DNA from: Pedobacter ureilyticus
Lineage (GTDB): Bacteria > Bacteroidota > Bacteroidia > Sphingobacteriales > Sphingobacteriaceae
Direction of reading: 5' to 3'
DNA length: 64,000 nt
Assembly: GCF_005925345.1 (NCBI RefSeq)
Contig: NZ_SSHJ01000011.1
Span: 1 to 64,000, forward strand
The position numbers and the translations under genes were made by a program. The notes under the pieces were generated by a model. It did no database searches. It had not been told where the DNA came from and was given only the letters and a program-made list of their open reading frames with translations. This document shows positions 14,879 to 22,294 of this stretch, piece after piece. Every line of letters begins with the position of its first letter. Position 1 is the first letter of the stretch.

Positions 14879-15928
14879 ATGCAAAGCACAAAAAAGATAG
14901 ATATCAGGTCATTAAACCCAGAACAGTTAGCCCAACATTTTAAGGATATGGGCGAACCTGCTTTTAGGGCAAAGCAAGTCTATCAGTGGCTTTGGGAAAA
15001 ATCTGCTCGCAACTTTGAGGAAATGAGCAATCTTTCTAAAGATTTACGCAAGAAACTGAGCGAAGGCTATGCCATCAACACGGTTGAGATTAGCAATGCC
15101 CAATTCAGTAACGACCATACCATTAAAAATGCTTTCCGTTTGCACGATGGTAATATTGTAGAAGGCGTCTTGATCCCTACAGAAGAGCGCATGACTGCCT
15201 GCGTAAGTTCGCAAGTAGGCTGTAGTTTAACCTGCAAATTCTGTGCAACTGGCTACATGGATCGGGTGCGCAACTTAAATGCAGATGAAATTTACGATCA
15301 AGTGGTTTTAATTGACCAACAGGCGAAGAAAAACTACAACATCCCATTAACAAACATTGTGTACATGGGTATGGGCGAACCTTTGCTCAACTATGCCAAT
15401 GTATTGAAATCTATCGAACGTATTACCGCACCAGATGGTTTAAACATGTCGTACAAACGCATTACCGTTTCTACCGCTGGTATTGCCAAAATGATTAAAA
15501 AGCTGGGCGATGATGGAGCAAAATTTAACCTAGCACTTTCGCTTCATGCTGCTAATGATCAAAAACGCCACGAGATTATGCCAATTACCGAGCATAATTC
15601 GTTAAAAGCATTGGCCGAAGCATTGAAATATTATTTCCAAAAAACCAAAAATCCAGTTACTTACGAGTACATCGTTTTCAACAATTTTAATGATGAAATA
15701 CAGGATGCCATGGAATTGGCCAAGTTCTGTAAGCACGTGCCTTGTAAGGTTAACTTAATCGAATACAACCCAATCCAGTTTGCAGATTTTGTTAACGCCG
15801 AAGGCGATAAAATTGATGCTTTTGCTAATTATTTGAAAAAGCAAGGTATTACTACCAATATTAGACGTAGCCGCGGTAAAGATATTGATGCCGCTTGCGG
15901 GCAATTGGCGGTTAAGGAGAAGGCTTAG
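14879..15928 (+). CDS. rlmN: 23S rRNA (adenine-2503-C2)-methyltransferase RlmN
   Basis: A 349-residue radical-SAM methylase that modifies A2503 of 23S rRNA, and in some species also tRNA A37. The cluster ligands C115, C119 and C122 are in QVGCSLTCKFCATGYM. The methyl-carrying Cys is probably C340 in DIDAACGQLA, and a second active-site Cys is in RMTACVSSQ. An N-terminal HhH-like RNA-binding domain covers residues 1-75. The GMGEPLLN motif (SAM binding) is intact. Length is normal for RlmN. It is 5 nt from the end of the toxin gene and probably shares its transcript, an unusual association of a translation-modifying enzyme with a ribosome-dependent toxin. Confidence 0.96.
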   Translation: MQSTKKIDIRSLNPEQLAQHFKDMGEPAFRAKQVYQWLWEKSARNFEEMSNLSKDLRKKLSEGYAINTVEISNAQFSNDHTIKNAFRLHDGNIVEGVLIPTEERMTACVSSQVGCSLTCKFCATGYMDRVRNLNADEIYDQVVLIDQQAKKNYNIPLTNIVYMGMGEPLLNYANVLKSIERITAPDGLNMSYKRITVSTAGIAKMIKKLGDDGAKFNLALSLHAANDQKRHEIMPITEHNSLKALAEALKYYFQKTKNPVTYEYIVFNNFNDEIQDAMELAKFCKHVPCKVNLIEYNPIQFADFVNAEGDKIDAFANYLKKQGITTNIRRSRGKDIDAACGQLAVKEKA

Positions 15929-16065
15929 ATATTTACATTTTTAATTGCTTGCCCATATTCGAGATTTCTCTACCTTTTTCGAATTTTGCATTGTAAACCT
16001 ATATCAGGACTAATCAATTAACCTGTAAACTAATTTAGGACGATATATAATTCAAAACTTAGAAA

Positions 16066-16197
16066 AGAGGCTGTCTCAAAAGTAAAATAATGCCGCCATT
16101 TCGACGATCAAAGAAGGAGAAATCTCTTTCATAGGCATTTCTGAAGCAGATCTCCCTCTAACGTTCGAGATGACGAGCGACTTTTGAGACAGCCTCT
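16066..16197. mobile_element. 132-bp MITE-like element with 18-bp terminal inverted repeats
   Basis: Perfect 18-bp terminal inverted repeats AGAGGCTGTCTCAAAAGT (16066-16083) and ACTTTTGAGACAGCCTCT (16180-16197) enclose 96 bp. The inside carries a second inverted layer: CCATTTCGAC...GGAGAAATCT on the left and AGATCTCC...TCGAGATGACG on the right, the GTCAT/ATCT family also found around the GIY-YIG gene at 35 kb. No ORF. GGCTGTCTCAAAAG-type ends are common in insertion sequences, so this may be a non-autonomous derivative. No clear target duplication was seen. Confidence 0.7.
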
Positions 16198-16231
16198 ACA
16201 AAAAGCGCTTAAGCAAGATGGAGAAAATTTA

Positions 16232-16261
16232 TTTGAAGAATTTGCGATATATATATATTTG
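16232..16261 (+). promoter_or_regulatory. -33/-7 promoter
   Basis: TTTG (16232-16235), an 18-nt spacer, then TATATTTG (16254-16261), exact consensus; the ATG is 21 nt downstream at 16283. Confidence 0.55.
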
Positions 16262-16282
16262 ACAAACTAATAAATTAAAAAT

Positions 16283-16804
16283 ATGAAAACGCTTTATTAC
16301 AAATTACCTTCGCTTAAGGCTTATGCTTTTACCCTCATTTTGTTCATCACTTTAACATTGTCTACAAGCTCTGTATTCGGCCAAAGTTTTTCAAACGATA
16401 CAATGGGATTTGAGAGCTCTTCTTTTTTGGGAAATGTTACAAATGATTTTATGTTTAGTATTCCTGACGATTGGCACGAAGAGTTTTCTTACTGGGGGGC
16501 AGGTGTTACGGAATATAGATGGAGAATCTCTCCTAGAGATCTCTTTTCTGATTGGGGTATTTGGGCGCACGATATGTGGTATCCTATGGGAACCTACGGT
16601 ATTATGGAACAAACTGAAGTAAAAGCAGTCGGCGCTCCATGGGTATATACCACCTTAGTTGTAAAGGAAAAGAATGGGTATGGGACTCTTGATCCAGGGA
16701 GACGTATGGTCTCTATTAAAGTCGAAGAAACTCAAATCGATCCGCTTGGCCCGTATTATAATACATTTGAGCATACCAAGGGACACATCTACATTGTTAA
16801 TTAG
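16283..16804 (+). CDS. secreted protein of unknown function
   Basis: A 173-residue exported protein. A long signal peptide covers about residues 1-34 (hydrophobic AYAFTLILFITLTLSTSS, cleavage near VFGQ). The mature part is rich in Trp, Tyr and Gly (YWGAGVTEYRWRISPRDLF, WGIWAHDMWYPMG), suggesting a small beta-rich, perhaps carbohydrate-facing fold. I recognise no family. It has its own -33/-7 promoter and is followed after 16 nt by another secreted-protein gene on the same strand. Downstream of that lies the inverted copy of the island repeat, which places the pair at the edge of the RHS island. An effector/immunity role is possible but unsupported by motifs. Confidence 0.7.
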   Translation: MKTLYYKLPSLKAYAFTLILFITLTLSTSSVFGQSFSNDTMGFESSSFLGNVTNDFMFSIPDDWHEEFSYWGAGVTEYRWRISPRDLFSDWGIWAHDMWYPMGTYGIMEQTEVKAVGAPWVYTTLVVKEKNGYGTLDPGRRMVSIKVEETQIDPLGPYYNTFEHTKGHIYIVN

Positions 16805-16820
16805 TGAAATTTATACTATT

Positions 16821-17606
16821 TTGAGAACTCTTTTAACTTTTTCGTTATTATGTTATTGTCTTACTGGTAATGCGCAAGTAGCTACAAAGCAGGCTAAGGT
16901 AAAAATAGAAACAGAAATGCATGCTAAGAGTGGTTTTTCGAGAAAAAAAACAGATACTTTCCTTGTTAGAGGAAAGTATCTGTTGGAACCCATATATGAA
17001 TTTTATTCCAATGAGGAGACTGTACTAAGTACTTCAGGTAATAAACTCTCTCATAAAAACACTTCAGCTGGCTCAAAATTAAAGTGGTATTGTTTTACAA
17101 ATTTTCTAGAAGCAATTGGTATGGCTTTTGAAGTGGAAGAAGTGCCGTCCTCTAAAAAGATTGAACCTTACAAATACAATCAAGAGACCTCTAAGAAAGG
17201 TATTAATTTTGTTAGTGAACCCTATCTTACCCACGGTCTGGTCCCTGCTGATTATGTGAAAGAAAAAGACACCTTAATTAATGGGGAAAATTGTTTATTG
17301 TTAAAGCGCACTAAAGTCATAGAAAATGTATTTAGGGGAACTAAACTGGGGAAAATTGTACAATTTAGATTAGCCATAAACCCTAAGCTCACCTTTTACG
17401 CATTCCCTTTTGTAAGCGAAAAAATTGTACAACATTTTGGCGGCGGAGCTATCGTATACATAGATGGAATAACAGAAAATGGTATTAAATCTAAAACACA
17501 TTATACTTATACCGAATTCACACCCAAAGACATGAAATTATTTGATCATTATCAAGAGCTTTACAACTCCAACATACAGCTAGTTGATAAATTCAAAAAG
17601 AATTAG
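16821..17606 (+). CDS. secreted protein of unknown function
   Basis: A 261-residue exported protein. The best start is a TTG at 16821, 16 nt after the previous stop, which gives a compact signal peptide MRTLLTFSLLCYCLTGNAQ with cleavage after NAQ or NA. The frame is open further upstream but overlaps the preceding gene. The mature protein has alternating strands and ends YTEFTPKDMKLFDHYQEL. Its size, short polar strands and terminal KXK-rich helix loosely recall the GLPGLI-type periplasmic proteins of Bacteroidota, but the GLPGLI motif itself is absent, so no function is assigned. It is probably translated together with the upstream secreted protein. A 9-bp hairpin around the island repeat follows it. 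Confidence 0.65.
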   Translation: MRTLLTFSLLCYCLTGNAQVATKQAKVKIETEMHAKSGFSRKKTDTFLVRGKYLLEPIYEFYSNEETVLSTSGNKLSHKNTSAGSKLKWYCFTNFLEAIGMAFEVEEVPSSKKIEPYKYNQETSKKGINFVSEPYLTHGLVPADYVKEKDTLINGENCLLLKRTKVIENVFRGTKLGKIVQFRLAINPKLTFYAFPFVSEKIVQHFGGGAIVYIDGITENGIKSKTHYTYTEFTPKDMKLFDHYQELYNSNIQLVDKFKKN

Positions 17607-17613
17607 TGATTCT

Positions 17614-17691
17614 GAGTAGGCAAAACCCCCTGTCTGGCTTAAGCGTTTTTGTCTGGCGCAAGCATTAGCGCAGCGGTGCTTGTGCCTACTC
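17614..17691 (+). repeat. island repeat, copy A (inverted)
   Basis: Contains CTGTCTGGCTTAAGCG, GTCTGGCGCAAGCATTAGCG and CAGCGGTGCTTGTGCC in plus orientation; copies B-F carry the same blocks on the minus strand. It is itself bounded by GAGTAGGCA (17614-17622) and TGCCTACTC (17683-17691), a 9-bp inverted repeat. As in the minus-strand cassettes, it directly follows the last gene of a unit. Confidence 0.8.
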
Positions 17692-17699
17692 CAAAAACT

Positions 17700-17934
17700 T
17701 TATTTCCAACAGGCCTTTTTCTCCGGCATAGTCTCTTTTGCTTTCTCAGTGGTCTTCTCAAAACCTAATTCTCCATTCCGGGCTATACAAATCGCTTAAG
17801 CCAGAATGGGTAGCTTACTACACGCCGAAGGTTAAGCCCTAGCGGTTATTTACTGTAGGCGTGGTTTGGGCATGGCTTACCTGCGAAACAAGCCCTACCA
17901 AAAGGCAAAGCAGGAGAACGATAATTTTTTTCAT
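17700..17934 (-). pseudogene. collapsed rhs gene: signal peptide, repeat, toxin tail
   Basis: On the minus strand an ATG at 17934 starts a 31-codon frame ending at 17839. It encodes a clear signal peptide (MKKIIVLLLCLLVGLVSQ, cleavage near SHAQ). After a short gap comes a partial island repeat (ACAAATCGCTTAAGCCAGA, 17787-17805). Then a frame without start reads GELGFEKTTEKAKETMPEKK, then ACWK and a stop at 17700-17702, which looks like a toxin C-terminus. The arrangement fits an rhs gene that lost its whole core between the secretion signal and the last 25 codons, with a repeat at the join. No immunity gene follows. The rest of 17607-18129 holds only copy A. Confidence 0.55.
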
Positions 17935-18129
17935 GAATGAGAGATAGTTTAAATGGTTGATCTAATTTAGAAAATTTAATCTAAAACAACAACTTAAAAG
18001 AATAACTGAATAAACGCCGCATCTATCAAAACATTAATATTGCTATCGGTCACAGCAACTCCAAGATTTTTCTGATCACAAAAGCCAGATTCATCGCTAA
18101 AGTATTATCTTGGTAACAAAAACATCATC

Positions 18130-19719
18130 ATGCTCAAAAAAATAATTCTCTCAGCTGTGGCCATTGCCGCAGTTTCCTTTACCCAAGCACAACAGGTAAG
18201 TTTATCATGGAGTACCGACAGCGGAATGGGTTCTGCCTCCAACTCGCTTGCCCGCGGCAGCGAAGGTAAAATCTTTAAGTTAAGCCTTGTACCCACATTT
18301 AGCGGGGGCATATCCCTAATACCAAAAATTACGGTGCACAATAAAGAATTGAAAGAGACTAACCAGCAGTCCATCTCTATAGCCGATAAAGAAACAAAAT
18401 CTAGCGGTATACTTACCACTAAGGACCACCTCTACTTTTTTACCAATATGTATGACAAAAAACTTAAAAGTACAGGCTTCTATTGCCAGGCCTTAGACAT
18501 CAATTCTTTTGAAAACAAGGGAGAAAACACCAACCTCATTAGCCTAGCTGCCGATAAGGAGGCTCAACAGCCCATTTTTAAATATCAACTTTCTGCTGAC
18601 TCTACCAAGTTGCTGTTAACAGGAGCTCCAAATGATCGCTCGGGAACTGGCAAATATTACCTAGGCGTTTATGACGAAGCAATGAAAAAACTTTGGGATA
18701 AAACTATAGACTTACCCAATAAAGGCAAAGATATGGTAGTGCTTAGCGAAAGCATAACCAACGATGGCAGGGTAGTACTTTTAGTGAAGCATTTTGATAA
18801 GGGAACACAAGATGAGCATATTACACAAGGCGGAAAGAAATTACCTGCTTATAGCACCAAGCTGTTATGGTTTGATAAAGGGGAAACGACCCAAAAAGAA
18901 CTACCGCTAAATACTGGCGATAGATTTATCCACTCTATAGCCCTAGCTAAAGAGGAAAAAAACGAATTGACCTTATTTGGATTATACCAACAAAAACCCG
19001 AAGGGAATATCAATGGCTACGTTATTTTTAAGGTAAGTGCTACTAACGCCGAAATCACAAGTACTGGCGAGTTTGCGGCTACACTGCTCCAAAGCATGGA
19101 AAAAGATGAACAGGGTAGCAACAACAAAAAAGATGGCGGATTAAGCCCCTACTTTAAGTTTGTGAAGATGGAAACCCGAGAAAATGGCGACCGCGATTTC
19201 TTGCTGGAGTTTACCAAAGGCAGACTTACCCCTACCGGTTTTACAGTTGGGCCAGACCCAAGGGCAAACTCCAGACCGAGCGCATTGATATTTGTACACG
19301 GCAACATCATCGACATCAATATTAAAGCTAACGGAGAAAAGTTGATCACAAGGATCCCAAAATTCCAGGATGTGGCAGATCTCGATCATGTATCTAGCTT
19401 TAACACTTTGGTGTACAAAGACAAGCTATTGTTTTTTTATAACGATGCCAGTGATAACCTTAAACAAGACATCGCAGCTAAACCCAAAAAGACAAATTTT
19501 GGAATAGGTGGCAGAAAACTTTTAGGATCAGTTGATGCAAACTTGGCTATGGCTATTATAGATGCCCAAGGCAACGTATCTAGGAAAATCATCATCGACA
19601 GAAAACAGACACCGCTTATTCCGGCCGTAAACGCTTCAATAAAAATGTCTACTCACCAATTGGCATTTTATGCCATAAACGGACGCAAAGAATTAATCGG
19701 ATTGCTTGAAGTGAAATAG
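18130..19719 (+). CDS. exported protein of unknown function
   Basis: A 529-residue protein with a signal peptide (MLKKIILSAVAIAAVSFTQA-QQ). The mature part is a long series of polar beta strands with repeated phrases such as KLLLTGAPNDRSGTGKYYLGVYD, RVVLLVKHFDKG, ELTLFGLYQQ and DKLLFFYNDASDN. This resembles a beta-propeller-like or repeated-strand periplasmic protein that reads out values per blade. No catalytic motif or lipobox is seen. It lies between decayed RHS remnants on both sides but on the opposite strand, and it is intact, so it may simply be a resident gene into whose flanks the cassettes inserted. I do not recognise a named family. Confidence 0.7.
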   Translation: MLKKIILSAVAIAAVSFTQAQQVSLSWSTDSGMGSASNSLARGSEGKIFKLSLVPTFSGGISLIPKITVHNKELKETNQQSISIADKETKSSGILTTKDHLYFFTNMYDKKLKSTGFYCQALDINSFENKGENTNLISLAADKEAQQPIFKYQLSADSTKLLLTGAPNDRSGTGKYYLGVYDEAMKKLWDKTIDLPNKGKDMVVLSESITNDGRVVLLVKHFDKGTQDEHITQGGKKLPAYSTKLLWFDKGETTQKELPLNTGDRFIHSIALAKEEKNELTLFGLYQQKPEGNINGYVIFKVSATNAEITSTGEFAATLLQSMEKDEQGSNNKKDGGLSPYFKFVKMETRENGDRDFLLEFTKGRLTPTGFTVGPDPRANSRPSALIFVHGNIIDINIKANGEKLITRIPKFQDVADLDHVSSFNTLVYKDKLLFFYNDASDNLKQDIAAKPKKTNFGIGGRKLLGSVDANLAMAIIDAQGNVSRKIIIDRKQTPLIPAVNASIKMSTHQLAFYAINGRKELIGLLEVK

Positions 19720-20200
19720 ATTTGATCGTAAGCATAGGGAGATATAGGTTTCCGGAGCAATCTCCAAAACCTGTATCTTGTAAGCAACTCCACTTAAGCC
19801 AGACGGACTTCCCGTGTTCCGGATAAAAGCCTGGATAAGGGTCATGCCACCTCTAAACGATTGCCTTGTAGCCAGTAGGCAAGTAGCCGCTACAATCCTC
19901 ATCAGCCCTTAAGAAAACCGACTTTTGGCAATGGGTATCTCTATCTCATTACTTCATCGATGGTTCATTTGCATTCATCTCCCTTATCCGCACCTGACCA
20001 GTCCTGCTTGCCTTTTCCCCTTTCCGTTCAATACCATCGAATTACTCCTTTAGCACCGAAAGGCGGTTTACATCCTCCGCTTGCACAACGACTGTGATGA
20101 ACCTACCATCATCTTTAATCCAACATTGATTAATAAATACAACCTTATTATTCATTCACGGCACGCCTTAAACCAGACGGGGTTTCAACTAGTTAGACAA
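19720..20200 (-). pseudogene. decayed RHS-island DNA with short coding remnants
   Basis: No intact gene. On the minus strand an ATG at 20155 opens a 37-codon frame ending at 20042 (MNNKVVFINQCWIKDDGRF...). After it a startless frame reads FDGIERKGEKASRTGQ and on to a stop near 19946. A third frame (19902-19693) contains the segment NTGSPSGLSGVAYKIQ. In that segment PSGLS is encoded by CCGTCTGGCTTAAG, the same bases as in the island repeat. Partial repeat copies are at 19793-19806 and 20167-20182. Codon-like texture of these pieces suggests decayed coding DNA, but no family was recognised. Confidence 0.4.
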
Positions 20201-20647
20201 TCAAATAGAGGACAATATTTTATCTAATTTATCATAATACCCTTTTTTAAAAACAATCACGGAGTCTGAAGAAGCCATTTGATCTTCAGTCGCAGCATAA
20301 ACAGCTTCAACTCCTATTCCATATTTTCTTGATGAAAACCCTGTTTCTTCTATTTTTAAATCTGTATCAAGGCCAGCAAATAACTTAACAAGATTTCCGT
20401 AAGGCTCGACCAAAAGATCAATCCCATTAAAGCTGATTGGCCCTTTATAGAATTCAAATGCTGAAATATGGTCTTTTTCATCATAATACACAAGGACTTC
20501 GGAAGTTAGAAAATGGTCGTAATAATCCTTAATCCCCTGAAATTCATTTAGACCCTCAGTATAGCTTTCATTTAATTTACTTCTTATTTGCGTTCTGCTA
20601 TCTGCAAAATATAAATCTCCAACCTTTAAAAATGGCTCAATATTCAT
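20201..20647 (-). CDS. candidate immunity protein, cassette 1
   Basis: A 148-residue acidic cytoplasmic protein without signal peptide or TM segment. The gene starts 3 nt after the stop of a toxin-tail reading frame and ends next to a partial island repeat, the standard place for an RHS immunity gene. The sequence (KVGDLYFADSRTQIRSKLN, then VLVYYDEKDHISAFEFYKGP, ISFNGIDLLVEPYGNLVKLF) has the alternating strand/helix texture of small immunity proteins. I do not recognise a Pfam immunity family with confidence. Its toxin is the fragment directly upstream, whose active part is missing from this window. Confidence 0.6.
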   Translation of the reverse strand: MNIEPFLKVGDLYFADSRTQIRSKLNESYTEGLNEFQGIKDYYDHFLTSEVLVYYDEKDHISAFEFYKGPISFNGIDLLVEPYGNLVKLFAGLDTDLKIEETGFSSRKYGIGVEAVYAATEDQMASSDSVIVFKKGYYDKLDKILSSI

Positions 20648-20650
20648 AAT

Positions 20651-20890
20651 TTAATTTCCTTTTTGTTGTTCTTTTAGTTTTGGAACAATATTTTTTTCAT
20701 AATAGTCTCTAGCTTCTTTTAACGCTCCATCATATTTGTTCCCATATTGACCTCTAATACTAACTGCATTCATATCGAAAGCCTCCATAAATTTACCTTG
20801 CTTCAACAGACTGGCTTCTGTTGCCCTAAAAGCTTTTGCAGCAGCCCCACGTCCTGTAGAGATAAACTGTCTATGCTCCAACAATATCAT
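20651..20890 (-). CDS. orphan RHS toxin C-terminal fragment, cassette 1
   Basis: The ATG-initiated part is 79 codons (MILLEHRQFISTGRGAAAKA...), but the same frame is open upstream to the seam with repeat copy B near 20965 (YRPSEDAAQAGLSVAYKEG). So this is the last 105 or so codons of a larger toxin, without start. It contains EHRQFISTGRGAAAKAFRA and a helical tail rich in Lys. HNH-type RHS toxins often end in a similar helical segment following an EH pair, so a nuclease fragment is possible, but the core metal-binding part is not present. The gene is 3 nt from the candidate immunity gene. Expression would need a start inside the fragment or read-through. Confidence 0.5.
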   Translation of the reverse strand: MILLEHRQFISTGRGAAAKAFRATEASLLKQGKFMEAFDMNAVSIRGQYGNKYDGALKEARDYYEKNIVPKLKEQQKGN

Positions 20891-20964
20891 CTGGAGAGCG
20901 CTCCCTTCTTTATAAGCGACACTCAGGCCAGCTTGAGCAGCATCTTCTGATGGACGATAGGTGC

Positions 20965-21077
20965 CCTTGGACCTATTTCAGACTATATACAAAAGCACAA
21001 GCACCGCTACGCTAATGCTTGCGCTAGACAAATCGCTTAAACCAGACGGGGCTAGACAAAACGCTTAAGCTAGATAG
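20965..21077 (-). repeat. island repeat, copy B
   Basis: Contains ACCTATTTCAGACTATA, AAAGCACAAGCACCGCTACG, CTAATGCTTGCGCTAGAC and AAATCGCTTAAACCAGACGG, then a second GCTAGAC..CGCTTAAGC unit. The end carrying CTCTGGCGCAAGCATTTG in other copies is replaced by the toxin fragment, so copy B is truncated there. It overlaps the stop of the next cassette's immunity gene. Confidence 0.85.
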
Positions 21078-21561
21078 GGAATTCATCAAATGACTGTAAT
21101 AACAACTCATCATCCATTTTAGGATTATATATAATTATTTGATTGATTATTTGATTGGGCAAGTCACTAATCAAAAAATTCGCATCCAATAGCTCGAAAC
21201 AAATGCCAGGACTACCTTTTATATAAATAAGACCTTCAAAATCATCTATCAAAAGTCTATAACCTTTTAATAACAGGGTATCTAATTTACTTCCAACACC
21301 AATGGTATCATCGAAAAAACCTTTATAGAATTTCTTTGCAATTAGCTGAGCGACATTACCGTTGTTCAAATCAAAAACAATGGATAATGTGTCATGAAAA
21401 TTATAAGATACCAAAGAAGGAGTTCGGACATCCGCTGTTATTTTTTTTGATGCCAACGACAAATCAAGCTCCCTTTGAAAAACTGCAATATGAGTATGTA
21501 AGTTTATACCTCCAAGTTCAACTCCAGGTATAATACTGGCTTCTAAATTAAACATTTCCAT
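21070..21561 (-). CDS. candidate immunity protein, cassette 2
   Basis: A 163-residue acidic cytoplasmic protein (MEMFNLEASIIPGVELGGIN...), mostly predicted strands and short helices, no TM or signal. Its ATG overlaps by one base (TAATG) the stop of a 14-15-codon toxin tail, so it was translationally coupled to a toxin gene that is now almost completely deleted. The stop codon lies inside repeat copy B. It resembles cassette 1's protein in general plan (FNLNNGN.. AQLI..KFYKGFF versus ISAFEFYKGPI) but not clearly in sequence. Kept without its toxin, it could still protect against siblings that carry it. Confidence 0.6.
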   Translation of the reverse strand: MEMFNLEASIIPGVELGGINLHTHIAVFQRELDLSLASKKITADVRTPSLVSYNFHDTLSIVFDLNNGNVAQLIAKKFYKGFFDDTIGVGSKLDTLLLKGYRLLIDDFEGLIYIKGSPGICFELLDANFLISDLPNQIINQIIIYNPKMDDELLLQSFDEFPI

Positions 21562-21609
21562 TATTTATCTACAACTATATTAATTGAACCTTTACTTTGT
21601 TCGAACCCC
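21561..21609 (-). pseudogene. toxin tail scar, cassette 2
   Basis: Between repeat copy C and the immunity ATG only one frame ends at the coupled stop: RGFEQSKGSINIVVDK followed by TAA overlapping the ATG. The repeat's own ATG frame (MLAPEG...) is out of register and stops at once. This is the last 14-16 codons of a lost toxin joined directly to the repeat. Confidence 0.6.
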
Positions 21610-21750
21610 CTCTGGCGCAAGCATTTGCTTGGGCCTATTTCAGACTATACAAAAGCACAAGCACCGCTACGCTAATGCTTGCGCTAGACAAATCGCTTAA
21701 GCTAGACAAGGGCTAGACTAAGCTAGAATAAACGCTTAAGCCAGACTAGG
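21610..21750 (-). repeat. island repeat, copy C
   Basis: Full copy: CTCTGGCGCAAGCATTTGCT, GGGCCTATTTCAGACTATAC, AAAGCACAAGCACCGCTACG, CTAATGCTTGCGCTAGAC, AAATCGCTTAAGCTAGAC, followed by two more degenerate CTAGAC/GCTTAAGCCAGAC units. Arms TCTGGCGCAAGCATT and AATGCTTGCGCTAGA pair with one mismatch. Confidence 0.9.
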
Positions 21751-22294
21751 GTTTATCGGTAAGAAACAAGCATTCTTTATATTCTTTATTTAGAGATGGA
21801 GATTTTAGCAAACTAGGATATCTTTTGATGTACGTCATTACACTACTAACAAAAAGAGTTTCATCATAATACATTTCTTTTCCATATAAAAGCAGAGCAT
21901 ATTCATTTACAACATTCGCTGCAAATGTCGACATACTTTGAAAAGGATATAAAAGCACTTTGTCCTTTTGTCCACGTTGGAGCTGATATTTATGTAGCTT
22001 TAATATAATCAATATAATAGATGTCTTGAAGACAACATCGTCTCTGATATTTTTGAAATTACATTCATTGATTGGAAATTTATCATCACTAAAATATTTG
22101 TTAATATTCTTAGATGTATCCAAGAGTAAAGCATCGGCAAACTTCAAAATTTTTTTTGTGCAAATCTTAGTCGACAGCGCTTTATTAGCACCCGCACTTG
22201 TATACCCATATCCCCTATTATCTGTGTTACAGTCTAAAAAAAACATTAACATAGACACGCACAAAACTGGGAATAGAAATTTATTTTTGTACAT
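21746..22294 (-). CDS. candidate membrane-anchored immunity protein, cassette 3
   Basis: A 182-residue protein from the ATG at 22294; a GTG two codons earlier is the alternative. It overlaps the end of the RHS toxin gene by 14 nt. The N-terminus is hydrophobic (KFLFPVLCVSMLMFFLDC), and the Cys at the end suggests a lipoprotein, though FLDC is a poor lipobox; otherwise it is a signal anchor. The rest is helical with a hydrophobic IILIILKL stretch and Lys/Tyr-rich helices. A periplasmic location would fit immunity against a toxin acting in that compartment. The partner toxin appears caspase-like. No immunity family recognised. Confidence 0.6.
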   Translation of the reverse strand: MYKNKFLFPVLCVSMLMFFLDCNTDNRGYGYTSAGANKALSTKICTKKILKFADALLLDTSKNINKYFSDDKFPINECNFKNIRDDVVFKTSIILIILKLHKYQLQRGQKDKVLLYPFQSMSTFAANVVNEYALLLYGKEMYYDETLFVSSVMTYIKRYPSLLKSPSLNKEYKECLFLTDKP

